A DNA stretch of 64,000 nucleotides from Manihot esculenta (GCF_001659605.2 NC_035168.2:16183354-16247353), one strand, 5' to 3'. Positions 1-12,900 are shown, counted from the stretch's first letter. The notes: generated by a model from the sequence alone, not told the origin. Numbers and translations are program-made.

Positions 1-151
1 TTCGAGGATGTCGGAGGTTCTTTGAAGGACAAGAGAAAGGTTTTCAAAACCCAGGTACACAGAGTTCAGGATAGGCTTGCTACGGGTCCCGGCGGCCTTA
101 AGCCGACCTGGATCCTAGGGCCGGTAGCAGTCCGGTTTCCGGATCGTTACA
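1..151 (+). repeat. Fragment of a Tekay-family LTR, internally deleted
   Basis: The right part (about 75-151) matches the 3' end of the + strand LTRs in this window: the block around GGTCCCGGCGGCCTTAAG and the terminal CGTTACA. The first 45 bases resemble the 5' end of the same LTRs (GATGTCGGA and a following GAAG). The roughly 2.2 kb that normally separates these two ends is missing, so this looks like an LTR with a large internal deletion. It abuts gypsy element H at 152. Its left end and TSD lie outside the window. Confidence 0.65.
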
Positions 152-302
152 GTGGATGACGATGATAGATCTATTACTGGTTTTGAAGATGGAGAGATCA
201 CCTATATGGTGAAGTATGCTTGACAAGACAGGAGGATGAGACGCAAAAGAGGAAGATTTTCTAGGCAAATTGTTTAGTGGGAGAAACAATTTGCAGGCTA
301 AT
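152..302 (+). pseudogene. Ty3/gypsy element H, region just before the protease (fragment)
   Basis: In one frame this translates to a stretch containing TRQEDETQKRKIF, then a stop, then ANCLVGETICRLI. That is the usual lead-in to the gypsy protease motif IIDSGSCEN. The motif itself continues at 44840 after the TRIM insertion: joining across the TSD CTAAT (298-302 and 44835-44839) restores CRL-IIDS in frame. This shows that the two pieces were once contiguous. One stop codon lies in the fragment. It is the outermost, oldest layer of the nest. Confidence 0.6.
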
Positions 303-364
303 TGTGATATTCAGCTGTGTGCTTCCGTCCCACATCATTACGGCAAATCAAAATTGTATATAAT
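303..364 (+). repeat. TRIM-like element, first LTR, left part
   Basis: It starts TGTGATATTCAG directly after TSD CTAAT (298-302) and is interrupted by element D after ATAAT (360-364). The rest of this LTR resumes at 44005. The same sequence recurs at 44246 and 44675. The restored LTR is about 162 bp, starts TG and ends CA. Confidence 0.7.
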
Positions 365-657
365 TGTAATGACCCGGAAACCGGACCACTACCGGCGCTA
401 GGATCCAGATCGGCTTAAGGCCACCGAGACCCGTAGCAAGCCTAACATACCTCCTGTATACCTGTTAAATCCCATACATGATCATATATATACATAAAAC
501 TTTCAACTTTTTCTTTCATTTACCAAACTTAATCTGTGCATGCACAAACTCATAATCACAAAACTCCACACTGGAGCCCTCATCAAATGCTCCAATGGGG
601 TAACATATCATACATTAAGCTTGGTTTACATAAACATCATTAAAACATTTCCTAGAT
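365..657 (-). repeat. Remnant of the 3' LTR of element D
   Basis: It matches the first ~290 bases (in + orientation) of the D 5' LTR at 41833. The match runs to TAGAT at 653-657, where element C begins. In the intact D LTR the sequence continues TAGATCATGCGC (42121 on), which gives the empty site for C. The rest of this LTR is missing. Confidence 0.8.
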
Positions 658-2981
658 TGTAACGACCCGAAATTTGGACCGCTACCGGCGCTAAGATTCA
701 GGTCGGCTTAAGGCCGCCGGGACCCGTAGCAAGCCTAACATGCAACCTGAAAACCTGTTTAATCCCATACATGATCAAGAAAATACATAAAAATTTAAAA
801 CTTTTCTTTCGTTCATACACCAAACTCAACCTGTGCATGCACTGTACATAAACATAATCATAATCATGACCCCTCTTTGGGATCTCATCAATGCCCCAAT
901 GGGCGATACATCATGAGTTGAGTTGGTTTGCATAATCATCATAAAATATCTAAGATCATGTATTAAAAGGGATATCTTATACATATAGTCAAGCACAACC
1001 TCTAATCCTCAAAGTCATTACATGACTAAAACAGTACTTTTACATAACATTAATACATTTATCATGTCCACACTATCTATTACATACACATGACTTCATT
1101 ACTCTTACGGACCTCCTGGTCTACCCTGTACCTGCAATTCTGGGGAAAATAGGAGAGGGGTGAGCTACTAGAGCCCAGTGAGCAGAATAATAAAAACATT
1201 TAAATCATATGGCATCATGGAATGCATCACATCACAGCTAATCACATCAAGGATGAACTTGTCACCAATAGCCCTCTACATAGTCCAACTGTGCCAGAAC
1301 GTAGAATGGGTCCTGGTCTTTCTCTTACATAACATAGCATAACATAACAGTCCAACTGTGCCAGAACATAGAATGGGTCCTGGTCTTTCCCTTACATGGT
1401 GCCAGCGAACGTAGAATGGGTCCCACTGGTCTTACATTCCGTACTGTACATATCACATCGTCATATCATAGATCGAGGGTTTTGGATCATTCAACGTTCA
1501 TCCACGACAATCAACAATAAAGTATGCAATGCAACATATTCGTGAATTCTAATGCAAACAACCTAGTACATCTCATGGCATTCATGATGCGTGAAACATG
1601 CTAAAAAGTCCATTATTTGCTTTAAAACATAATGAGTTATTTCACTCACCTCTGGGTAGCTCTGACCAGACACTGGAGCAGCTGACTCACTGCTGGGGTC
1701 CTCGGTTCCTCGGGTCCGAACCTACACAGGTGGACTCAAATGAGGGACCAAACAACTAGAACATAACTCTAAACTACTCCCCAAAAACCCCCTAAAACAT
1801 CATGAAACAATCATAGAAAAACATGCAAGAGAGGGCTGGACAGGGCATTTTCGACGGCAGGTTCGGCAGCCGAAAGTCCCTCCAGAGCCGAAAGTCAGGC
1901 AGGTTCGGCGGCACCTTCGGCGGCCAAAACTCCCAGACAGAGGCGAAACTCATGCATGTTCGGCGGCGCTTTCGGCGGCTGAAACTCCCAGACAGAGACG
2001 AAAGTCTCCTTTCGGGGGCAAGCTTCGGCAGCCGAAGGCTGCCTCCACAAGCATGTTCGGCGGCCGAAAGTTCCTTCGGCTGCCGAACCTGGTTTCTCCC
2101 TTAGTGGCAGAAACTCAGCTCTTCTATGCACATTTGCCTCCAAAACTACCCAATCATGCATAAACCTATTCTACAACATTCCCAAACAAACACAAACAAG
2201 CATACAAGTTTCTAGGGGCATCAAACCAATAAAAACCCCAACTACAACACAACAAGCAACTCACATTGTTCATAAACACATATAAAACCCATAAACCTAA
2301 CCATGAGCTAAACATGCATTCTACCCCATAGATCCACTTAAAATCTACTTAAAACATGCAATGAGCTTAAGATCGGCTCTTATCTCGTGGAGATCGAGAG
2401 AGAGACGACCTAAACTCGGAGATGGGAGGGGTTGAGTTCCCTTGAACCTCAAAGCTCCAAAACTTTGCTCAAAGCTTGAAAATCTTCAAAACAAAGTAAA
2501 AACTCATGAAAATCGAGTAGGAATGGAAGGAAAGAACTCAAGATCGGTGAGGGATGGCGGAGAGCTCACCTTGGCCGAAAATGGGGAAAAAGCTCACCCG
2601 TTTTCGGCTAAGGGACCCTTTTATAGTGGCTGGCCAGGCCACGTTCGGGGGCCGAACGTGCCTCCGCATGCATGCCATGTTCGGCGGCCGAACTTGAGGT
2701 TCGGCGGCCGAACCTGGACTTCCCTCACTTATGCTTTCGGGGGCCTAAAAGCGCTCCCGAAGGCATGCATGTTCGGCGGCCGAACTTGAGGTTCGGCGGC
2801 CGAACCTGAGTTTTCCTCCAAGGTTGTTTTTATGCAAAAACTCATTTCCATTTTACTTAAAACCATGAAATACCTTAAAACATTTTATGAAAACATGTTT
2901 CTATCCTACTAGAGGCTTCCGACATTCGAGATTCCACCAGACGGTAGGAATTTCGATACCGGAGTCTAGCCGGGTATTACA
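658..2981 (-). repeat. 3' LTR of element C
   Basis: It is 2324 bp, TG...CA in both readings (TGTAACGACC to GGTATTACA). On the - strand the order is a near-palindromic TTCGG array (about 2810-2640), a TATAAAA box (complement at 2619-2625), a second TTCGG array (about 2100-1850), a block of three pairing units (1433-1291), and the conserved CTTAAGGCCGCCGGGACCCG end block. This is the common layout of every Tekay LTR in the window. Confidence 0.9.
1291..1433 (-). repeat. Three pairing units in the C LTR
   Basis: Units at 1291-1318, 1358-1386 and 1399-1433 each carry CCAG near one end and CTGG near the other around a core containing TAGAATGGGTCC. The units are separated by CTTACAT-rich spacers. 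Confidence 0.6.
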
Positions 2982-2994
2982 TTCTCCCCCCCTT
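2982..2994 (-). other. Polypurine tract of element C
   Basis: On the - strand it reads AAGGGGGGGAGAA directly before the LTR start, identical to the tracts in A and B. It primes plus-strand DNA synthesis in LTR retrotransposons. An inverted repeat (GAACATTC / GAATGTTC, 2997-3018) precedes it. Confidence 0.9.
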
Positions 2995-3089
2995 AAGAAC
3001 ATTCATCCTCGAATGTTCCTCAACTAGCACATAGCATGGCATAAAACATAACATACATACATAGCACATAAACACATAGAGATCTAACC

Positions 3090-6000
3090 TTAGAAGAGAT
3101 GAGGGTACTGCTGGAGCATAGACTCCCGTGTCTCCCAAGTGCATTCTTCCAAATTGTGGTGGTTCCACAGGACTTTCACCATCGGGATTTCCTTGTTCCT
3201 TAGCTTCCTGATCTGGGTGTCTATGATCCGTACTGGCTGTTCAACATAGGTGAGATCCTCTTGGACCTCCACATCAGGCTCACTAAGAACCTTGCTCGGA
3301 TCTGACACAAACTTCCTCAACATTGAAACATGGAAAACCGGATGGATTCTTTCCATTGAAGCAGGTAAATCCAGCTTGTACGACACATTCCCAATCTTTT
3401 GCAAGATTTCAAAGGGTCCGATGTATCGTGGGGCTAGTTTACCTTTCTTCCCGAAGCGAACCACTCCTTTCATAGGAGACACCTTGAGCAATACTAGATC
3501 CCCCTCCTGAAACTCTACCTGTCTTCTGCGGATGTCTGCATAACTCTTCTGTCTGCTTGCAGCAGTTTTGATCCTTTCTCTGATTATGGGTACTACCCTG
3601 CTGGTAATCTCTACTAGCTCAGGCCCTGCCAAGGCCTTTTCTCCAACCTCTTCCCAGCAAACAGGTGATCTGCACTTCCTTCCATATAAAGCTTCATATG
3701 GAGCCATCCCGATGCTAGCATGATGGCTGTTATTGTAGGCAAACTCCACCAAAGGTAGATGCTGCCTCCAAGAACCGCCAAAGTCCAGCACACACATTCT
3801 GAGCATATCCTCTATGGTCTGGATGGTCCTTTCTGATTGCCCGTCCGTCTGTGGATGGAAAGCAGTGCTAAAATCCAACCTAGTACCCATGGCATTCTGC
3901 AGACTCTGCCAAAACCTGGAGGTGAACTGGGGCCCTCTATCCGACACTATCGAAACAGGAACCCCATGCAGCCTGACGATCTCGTCGACATACACCTGCG
4001 CCAACTTGTCCACAGAATAGCCACTCCTGACAGGGATGAAGTGAGCAGATTTGGTGAGTCTGTCCACAATCACCCATATGGAGTCCAATCTGTTGGACGT
4101 CGCCGGTAACCCCACTACGAAGTCCATAGCTATATTTTCCCATTTCCACTCTGGAATAGGTAGCGGGTTAAGCATTCCAGCCGGCTTCTGATGTTCCAGC
4201 TTCACCCTCTGACACACTTCGCAGGCTGACACAAACTGTGCCACTTCTTTCTTCATAGCTGGCCACCAATAAACCTTCTTCAGATCTTGATACATCTTGG
4301 TGGCTCCGGGGTGAATGTTGTATCTTGCATTATGAGCCTCTCTCATAATGTCTCCTTTTAGCCCTATGTCATCTGGTACACATAGTCTACTCCCATAGCG
4401 GAGGATCCCTTTACTGTCGAATCTGAACTCACTGTCTCTGCCTGACTGAACAGTCCTGGCAATCTTCACTAACTCTGGGTCCTCATGCTGTTTCTGAGCC
4501 ACCTGCTCCAGAAATACGGGTGTCACTCTCATTTGGGCTACCAAAGCACCTGTACCAGACAACTCCAACTGAAGACCTTCCTCAACGAGCTTGTAAAACT
4601 CCTTCACCACTGGCCTCCTCTCTGCCGATATGTGGGATAAACTGCCGAGTGATTTCCGGCTTAAGGCGTCTGCCACAACATTCGCCTTACCCGGATGGTA
4701 CTGAATCTTGCAATCATAGTCACTCAGCAGCTCCACCCATCTTCTCTGTCTCAAGTTCAAATCTCTTTGACTCAGGATGTACTGCAGGCTCTTATGATCT
4801 GTAAAGATCTCACATTTAACCCCATAGAGGTAGTGCCTCCACATCTTGAGTGCAAAGATTACTGCTGCCATCTCCAGGTCATGTGTGGGGTAATTCAACT
4901 CATGCTTCTTCAGCTGCCTAGAAGCATAAGCAATTACCCTTTCATTTTGCATTAACACACAACCCAAACCCACTCGGGATGCATTACAGAAGACCGTGAA
5001 GTCCTCACTGCTAGCTGGCAAAGCTAACACTGGTGCAGAAGTCAACCTCCTCTTAAGCTCTTCAAAACTCTCTTCGCACTGGTCGGTCCACACAAACTTC
5101 TGATTCTTCCTGGTTAACCTGGTCAGAGGAGCTGCAATCTTTGAGAAGTCCTGAACGAACCTCCTGTAGTAACCTGCCAAACCCAAGAAACTCCTGATTT
5201 CCGTCACTGTCGTGGGTCTAGGCCAGTTAGCCACAGCTTCTACCTTCTTGGAGTCCACCTCTATCCCATTTTCTGACACTACATGCCCCAAGAATGAAAT
5301 GCTCCTCAGCCAGAACTCACACTTAGAGAACTTGGCATACAAGCCATGTTCCCTCAAGGTCTGCAGAACCAACCTCAGATGATGGGCATGCTCCTCTGCG
5401 TTCCTGGAATACACCAAGATATCATCTATGAAGACAATAACAAAGTGATCCAGGTATTGGCTAAATACTCTGTTCATGAGATCCATGAATGCTGCAGGGG
5501 CGTTGGTTAACCCGAACGGCATCACAAGGAACTCAAAATGCCCATATCTGGTCCTGAAAGCTGTTTTTGGCACATCTTCATCCCTTATCCTTAGCTGATG
5601 GTACCCCGATCTTAGATCTATTTTGGAGAAACAACCCGCTCCTGCTAGCTGGTCGAATAGATCATCGATCCTTGGCAGAGGGTACCTATTCTTGGTAGTG
5701 ACTTTGTTCAACTGCCTGTAGTCGATACAAAGTCTGAGGGACCCATCCTTCTTCTTTACAAACAAGACTGGAGCACCCCAAGGTGAGGTACTCTGTCGGA
5801 TGAAGCCCTTTTCTACCAGCTCTTGCAACTGCTCTTTCAACTCCTTCAACTCAGCTGGGGCCATCCTGTAGGGAGGGATATAGATCGGTCTAGTTCCAGG
5901 CACCAACTCTATCTCGAACTCTATCTCCCTAGCAGGTGGTAAACCTGGAAGCTCGTCTGGAAAGACATCCTGAAACTCTCTGACAACTGGCACCGAGGTT

Positions 6001-6701
6001 GGCTCCCTAACCTGACTACTAAGCTCTCTCACATGAGCCAAATACCCTTGACATCCCTTCCTAAGCAACCTACGAGCCTGAAGAGCTGATATCAGACCTC
6101 TAGGTGTACCCCTCTTGTCTCCTCTGAAGACGACCTCTGACCCGTTCTGATCTCTGAACCTGACTACCTTGTCCCTGCAGTCCAAGGTAGCACCATGGGT
6201 AGATAGCCAATCCATCCCTAGAATGACGTCAAAGTCTGTCAAATCTAGAACCACAAGGTCGGCGGAGAGGCATCTTCCCTCAACAAAAACTGGACTGTAC
6301 TGGCAGACTGACTCTGCCACTGACGGGTCACACTTGGGTCCACTGACCCATAGGAGACACTCTAACCCAGAGACTATCAGACCCAACCTCTCAACGGCTC
6401 TCGGAGCAATAAATGAATGAGATGCACCCGGGTCCATTAATGCATACACATCAGAACACCCAATGACGAGATTACCTGACACCACGGTGTTGGATGTGTT
6501 AGCCTCCTGCTGAGTCATGGTGAAGATCCTGGCTGGAGCTGATGGACCTTCACCTCGGGAACCAGAAGAAGAGGCTGCCCCTCTCCCTCTACCTCTGCCA
6601 CTGCCCTGAGTTGTGGCTGGAGCTGCTGGCTGTGCCACACTACCAGAAGCTGTCTGCTGGGGCTGGCCCATAAAAGGTGCTCTAGGACACTCCCGAGCCA
6701 T
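3090..6701 (-). pseudogene. gag end and pol polyprotein of element C (Tekay type), continuous reading frame
   Basis: A continuous frame of 1203 codons. In order it shows a CCHC-knuckle tail, protease (DPGASHSF near residue 88), reverse transcriptase (IDDILVYS), RNase H, integrase (CEVCQRVK zinc part, MDFVVG and SDRGPQF with the DDE core), and a C-terminal chromodomain-like end ([14 protein letters not shown]). A C-terminal chromodomain is typical of chromoviruses; the pattern fits the Tekay/Del lineage. The frame continues upstream into gag across one TGA at 6744-6746. An RNase H catalytic aspartate is changed: [10 protein letters not shown] here versus [10 protein letters not shown] in A and B (codon complement at 4984-4986). 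The enzyme set is therefore probably dead despite the long frame. Without a 5' LTR it has no promoter of its own. Confidence 0.9.
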
Positions 6702-6743
6702 GTGTCCCTCCTGTCCACATCTGAAACATGAATTAGTCCCAGC

Positions 6744-7826
6744 TCAACACACTCCTTTGTGCGGCCTCCCACACCTTTGGCATTCTGTACCGTCTGAACC
6801 TGAGCTCGAGCCACCGCCGAATCCCAGACCAGATTTCAACTTACTCCAAAACTTATTCTTCTTCGGTTTCTTGGTGGTGTTATTCCACCTCTTGCTACTT
6901 GAGCCCTGAGAAGAGAGACCTGGCCCTCCTCTGCCTGGGGTCTTAACCCCTGAAGACTGGGTCACTGACTGCTTCACTGACCCCTCAACTATAGCACTCG
7001 CCTCCATCCTTCGAGCCATATCTACCACAGTGTGGAAACTTTCCCTCTCAACTGACTGAATCAAAGAGGAGTACCTGGAATGCAGCTTCATAACATATCT
7101 CTTGGCTTTCTTCGAATCGGTATCTAGAGCTTGCCCTGAAAAAGGCAATAGCTCTAAGAATTTATCCGTGAACTCCTCCACACTCATGTGTTCTGTCTGC
7201 CTCAGCTGTTCAAACTCAATCATCTTCAGTTCTTTGGAACTGTCTGGAAAAGCCCATCCAGCGAACTCATTTGCAAATTCTTCCCATGTCATGCCGTCTA
7301 GTCTCGGGTCCACATAACACTTGAACCATTCCCGTGCCTTCTTGCACTTTAAGGTGAACCCTGCCATCTGAATGGCCCTGCTATCATCCGCCCCTAGCTC
7401 ATCAGTTATTGTCTTCACTACTCTCAAATACTCAAAGGGGTCATCCCCTGACTTGTATTTGGGAGCATCCAGCTTAAGGTAATCTGTCATCTTTACCTTG
7501 CTCCCACCGGCTGAGCTAGGTCTAGAAGGTTGAGTAACTGGGGCTGCTGGTTCTGTAGGTGGTGGAGGTGGGGGTGCAGCATTCCCCGAGGTGGGGTTTG
7601 CCGGGTTTGGATAGAAGGGTGAGGGTGGATAAGCTGGGTACTGTGTGTAAGGTGGATAGAAAGGTGGATAAGGCATGTAGGTAGGATAGGGGTTAAAGCT
7701 GGAATAATCCGATGTACCTCCCATCGGATACCCTGAACCCTGTGGGAAGGGTGGATAATGGGGTGGAAAACCATACCCCGAGGCCTGAACGCCACCCTGC
7801 GACTCCCCTGTCCCCTCTTCCTCTCA
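6744..7826 (-). pseudogene. gag of element C, N-terminus missing
   Basis: It is in the same frame as the pol frame to its left and ends at TGA (6744-6746), where B has CGA (arginine). This is a C-to-T change at a CpG. The protein has a proline/tyrosine-rich N-terminal stretch (YPPFYPPYTQYPAYPP), the gag core (KMTDYLKLDAPKY, EWFKCYVDPRLD, EEFANEFAGWAFPDSS) and the first zinc-knuckle-like cysteines. Compared with B, about 110 N-terminal residues are missing at the break near 7826. Confidence 0.85.
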
Positions 7827-8022
7827 AGTCGATGGACAGATTTTAGAATTTCGAATTTGCGAGCTGCACTAAGTTTAAAATTGTTTTAAATAAATGTAAA
7901 TATAATCATATTCATAAAATAGTAGATTTATTTTATTTTTTGAAATAGTGAATAATTATCTTTTTGTTTAGAAAAAAAATCTATATAAACACTACTGTAA
8001 AAGTAGAATTCATCGTCTCCTC
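7827..8022. other. Filler DNA between elements C and D
   Basis: About 195 AT-rich bases that match neither element nor anything else I recognise in the window. C gag homology stops before it (at CTTCCT) and D pol homology begins after it (GCAATCTTAGAGAAG). It joins the truncated gag of C to the truncated RT of D, as expected for a deletion repaired with inserted DNA. Confidence 0.55.
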
Positions 8023-9945
8023 AGCAATCTTAGAGAAGTCCTGAACGAACCTCCTGTAGTAACCTGCCAAACCCAAAAAGCTCTTGATCTCTGTCACTGT
8101 AGTGGGTTTAGGCCAGTTAGCTATAGCTTCTACTTTCTTGGGGTCCACTTCTATTCCATTTTCTGATACCACATGCCCCAAGAATGAAATGCTCCTCAAC
8201 CAGAACTCACACTTGGAGAACTTGGCATACAAGCCGTGTTCTCTCAAGGTCTGCAAAACCAACCTCAGATGATGGGCATGCTCCTCTGCATTTCTGGAAT
8301 ACACTAGGATATCATCTATGAAGACAATAACAAAGTGATCCAGATACTGACTGAAAACTCTGTTCATGAGGTCCATGAATGCTGCAGGGGCATTGGTTAA
8401 CCCGAATGGCATCACAAGGAACTCATAGTGCCCATATCTGGTCCTGAACACCGTCTTCGGCACATCTTCCTCTCTTATCCTCAGCTGATGGTACCCGGAT
8501 CTTAGATCTATCTTGGAGAAACAACCTGCTCCTGCTAGCTGGTCAAATAGATCGTTAATCCTAGGTAACCGATACTTATTCTTGGTAGTGACTTTGTTCA
8601 ACTGCCTGTAGTCGATACAAAGTCTAAGGGATCCATCCTTCTTTCTCACAAAAAGCACTGGAGCACCCCAAGGTGAGGTACTCGGTCAGATGAAGCCCTT
8701 ATCTACCAGCTCTTGCAACTGTTCCTTCAACTCTTTTAACTCAGCTGGTGCCATCCTGTAGGGAGCGATAGAGATCGGTCTGATTCCCAGCATCAATTCT
8801 ATTTGAAACTCTATCTCCCTAACAGGTGGTAAACCTGGCAGCTCGTCTGGGAAAACATCTAAAAACTCCCTGACCACGGGCACTGAGGCGGGCTCTCTAA
8901 CATGACTATCCAGCTCTCTCACATGAGCTAGAAAACCCTGACAACCCCTCCTGAGCAACCTACGAGCCTATAGGGCTGATATCAAACCTCTAGGTGTACC
9001 CCTCCTGTCTCCTCTGAAGACAACCTCTGACCCATCCTGACCTCTGAACCTGACTACCTTGTCTCTACAGTCCAAGGTAGCACCATGGGTAGATAGCCAA
9101 TCCATCCCTAGAATGACATCAAAATCCGTCAAATCTAGAACCACAAGGTCGGCTGGAAGGCATCTACTCTCCACAAACACTGGACTAAATCGGCAGACTG
9201 ACTCTGCCACTGACGGGTCACACTTGGGTCCACTGACCCAAAGGGGACACTCTAACCCAGAGACCATCAAACCCATCCTCTCAATGGCTCTCGAAGCAAT
9301 AAAAGAATGAGATGCACCAGGGTCCATTAAGGCATACACATCTGAACAACCAATGATGAGATTACCTGACACCACGGTGTTTGATGCATTAGCCTCTTGC
9401 TGTGCCATCGTGAAGATCCGAGCTGGAGCTGATGGACCTTCACCCCTGAAACCCGCTGAAGAAGAGGCTGCCCCTCTCCCTCTGCTTCTGCCACTGGCCT
9501 GAGTCGCAGCTGGAGCTACTGGCTGAGCCACACTACCAGAAGCTGTCTGCTGGGACTGTGCCATATAAGCTGCTCTAGGACACTCCCATACCATGTGTCC
9601 CTCCTGCCCACATCTGAAGCAGGCTGTCGTCCCAAACTGACATACTCCCTTGTGCGGCTTCCCACACTTCATACATACTGCACTGTCTATACCTAAGCTC
9701 AAGCTACCTCTTAATCCCAGACCTGACTTTATCTTATTCTAGAACTTGTTCTTCTTTGGCTTCTTGGTGGTATTAGCCCGCCTTTTACTGCCTGAAGCTG
9801 CTGTACTCAAAGAAAAAGGGTCTAACCTTCCTCCACCTGGGGTCTTGGAACCAGAAGACTGTGCCACTGACTGTTTAACTTTTCATTCGATTATTGCACT
9901 AGCCTTCATCCTCCGGGCCATATCCACTATGGCATGGAAGCTCTC
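8023..9945 (-). pseudogene. RT, protease and gag C-terminus of element D (decayed)
   Basis: Reading from 9945 leftward: gag tail with CCHC knuckle ([14 protein letters not shown]), protease (DPGASHSF), the linker, and reverse transcriptase up to just after the thumb ([13 protein letters not shown]), where it ends at the C/D junction. Stops relative to B include CAG>TAG near 8965, CGA>TGA near 8685 and a TGG>TAG near 9740. The N-terminal part of this gag is at 40532-41559, on the other side of element E. RNase H, integrase and chromodomain are deleted. Confidence 0.85.
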
Positions 9946-12900
9946 TGACTCGCGGTTGTCGAAGCCGATCAAAAATAACCTCTACGGTTATCAACAATCT
10001 TACAACTGTAGATAGTGGTAAAGGATCGAATCCACAGAGAATTGAGTACTTATCTATTTTTCCCAAACAAGATCAAGAGGATCAACTGAAAGCACAATTG
10101 AAAGCAAGCAGATCAAGAGTAAAGTGCAATAAAGTAAAAAGGGGGGTTTTGAGATTGATTTGACTAACAACTATTGAAAGCAATTAAAACAGCAAGTAAT
10201 TAAAATAAAAGATGAAATCAATATGAGAAAGGTCTAGTTGAAGATATGGATCCATTTTGGTTGTTTGGGTTGATCATTGAAACTTATGTTCTCTTGATTA
10301 GTTCAATAGATTGGTTATGGGGATGGAAAACGCTTCTCACCACCATGTCTCTCCTTATGATTAAATCAATTAGGGAACGTCCTCTAATCAATTACTAATT
10401 AACAAATTGCCAAGGAACATCCTTGGGCCTTAGGCATCAAAACAATTGTCAATTGCATGAAGAATGAGAGAGATCCAACCCTAACTACTCAAACGCATGA
10501 GATGTTGCTAGATCATACAATTCCTTAGTTTTTACACCAAGTGTTCTTATGTAATGACCCAGAAACCGGACCGCTACCGGCTCTAGGATCCAGATCGGCT
10601 TAAGGCCGCCGGGACCCGTAGCAAGCCAAACATACCTCCTATCACCTGGTCAAATCCCAAACATAATCAAAGCTTTAACATAAATACTTAACGATCTAAT
10701 GTAGATACCGAGCTTGACCTGTATGCGACATAACTGAAAACATAAAGAACCCCCTACTAGAGCCCTCATCAAAACTCTAGCTGGGTCAACATAACATACA
10801 TCAATCCGGAGTCACATCCAATGAACCAAAACCTAACCTGTGCATGCATCGAAACCAAAAACATAAAACCTCCACTAGAGTCCTCATCAAACTCTAGCGT
10901 GGTAAACAACACATGCCACAAGTTTAGTTCAAACACAACTCAACATCTGACATAACATACATCATGTACTAAAAAGGGACTAACCAAGTCTTAGGGCCAA
11001 GCACAGTACTAATACATAACACAACTCTACTATACTTGCATTACATTACATTTCATTATCTTACAATCCATTATATCAATTTATATTACATGTCCACACT
11101 AAAACACTAATCTATTACATTAACATATCATTAACCCTTGATACTTTCCAATCTTCCTTAGACCTGCAACACTGGGGTTAGGGGAGAGGGGTGAGCTAAA
11201 AAGCCCAGTGAGTAGAAACAATAAAAAAACAGTTCATTAATTACATGCTTTTATGAAATGCGTCACAGCACAAACAATTCACATCACGGATTGGACATGA
11301 CCTCCAAAGCTCCTTCTGTCGGTGCCCGGTCCCCAAAGGAGCTCACACAGGACTTTCATTACATAACATGGTGCCCGGCCCCCGAAGGAGCTCACACAGG
11401 ACTTTCTACATGGTGCCCGGCCCTCGAAGGAGCTCCATAGGACTTCTCTTATCATGACAGATCGTGGGCCATTGGGGTCGCCTTGGTCCATCCACATCAA
11501 CAGTAAATAATGCAATGCGTCATATTCGTGTAACTAGTGCAATCAACCTATTACATATAGACATGATGCATGAACATGCTTTAGGCATTTGATTTCGTAA
11601 AATAAAAGATTAAGTTTAGTTCTACTCACCTCTGGCAGACGTTGGACTGACTCTGCAACAGCTAACACTGATGGCCTCCTCGGTCCCTCGGGTCCGATCC
11701 TACACAGGTGGACTCGAATGAGGTGCCAACCACACTCTAAACAACTCATAAACAACTACCCAAAAACCCCCTCAAACATCCTCAAAGCATGCATAGAAAA
11801 TGCCCATGAAAGGGCTGGACAGGGCACTTTCGGCGGCCGAATGTCCCTTCCAGAGCCGAAAGCCATGCAGGTTCGGGGGCACTTTCGGCGGCCGAACCCT
11901 CTCTCCAGATCCGAAAGTCAGGCACTTTCGGCAGCCGAACATCACCTTCGGCGGCCGAAAGTCTGCTCCAGATCTGAAACACAACTTTCAGGGGCAAGGT
12001 TAGTCGGCCAATCCATGCATCCATAGGCAGGTTCGGCGGCCGAAACTACCTTCGGTGGCCGAACCTGAGTTCATCAGAACTCAGCCTCTCGTGCATATAA
12101 GCCTCCAAAACCTTACCAAACACCCCAAACAAGCACCCAACCTTTTAAAAACACGCATAAACCCTTAACCATGCATAAAAGAGCTTAAACAAGCTTAAAC
12201 TCCAACAAAGAACATCATAAAGCATACATAAATAGTTTATGACCCACATAAGCCAAAACCATCAAAACTACTCAAAGCCTCACTTGCTCTCTCCCAATCA
12301 TGCATATGCTCTCCCACATGCATAAAGGAGCATAAACTAACATAAACTCCTCAACACAAACATCACATAACATACATTGGGCATAAAACCCACATAAACC
12401 CTAACATGCATATCTACCCATACTCAACCATCAAAACATCTTTAAACTTACTTAAAACTTCATTAAAACACAAGGAAAGCAAGGATCTACACTTACCTCT
12501 TGAAGATCGAGGGGTGGTGCGATCCCTAACTCGGAGATGTGGAGGATCCAAGCTCCAAAAGCCTCCAAGCTCCCAAAACTCCTATTTAAGCTTCAAAACT
12601 TCAAAACAAGGGTAGAACTCATGAAAACTTGAGGGATGGGTAGAGAAAGCATGAAAACGACCAAAGGAGAGTATAAACTCACCTGAGCTCGAGAATGGGA
12701 AGAAAACTCGCCCATTTCCGATCTGAGGGCTCTTTATAGGTGGCCTGGTCAACGACCTTCGGTAGCCTAACATGCCCCCTAAACTGATGCATGTTCGGCG
12801 GCCGAACTTGAAGTTCGGCGGCCGAACCTTGAAGTTCGGCGGCCGAACCTTGGTTCGTTCAAACAAAGCTTTCGGAGGCTAAAAGCGCTCCCGAAACCTT

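Larger units (their letters stand above)
658..7826 (-). mobile_element. Tekay/Del-type element C, lacking its 5' end
   Basis: C is inserted in the D 3' LTR. It keeps its 3' LTR (658-2981), PPT, the whole of pol and most of gag, but breaks off inside gag at about 7826. The leader, PBS and 5' LTR are absent, so no right-hand TSD can be checked; the left one would be TAGAT (653-657). The simplest reading is that a deletion took the 5' end of C together with the 3' half of D. Confidence 0.8.

Noticed and set aside
11316..11445. Pairing units in solo LTR F
   Set aside because: Three units occur at the expected place, but their ends (CCCGG and ACAGG) do not pair in the same way. I leave F out of the covariation argument.
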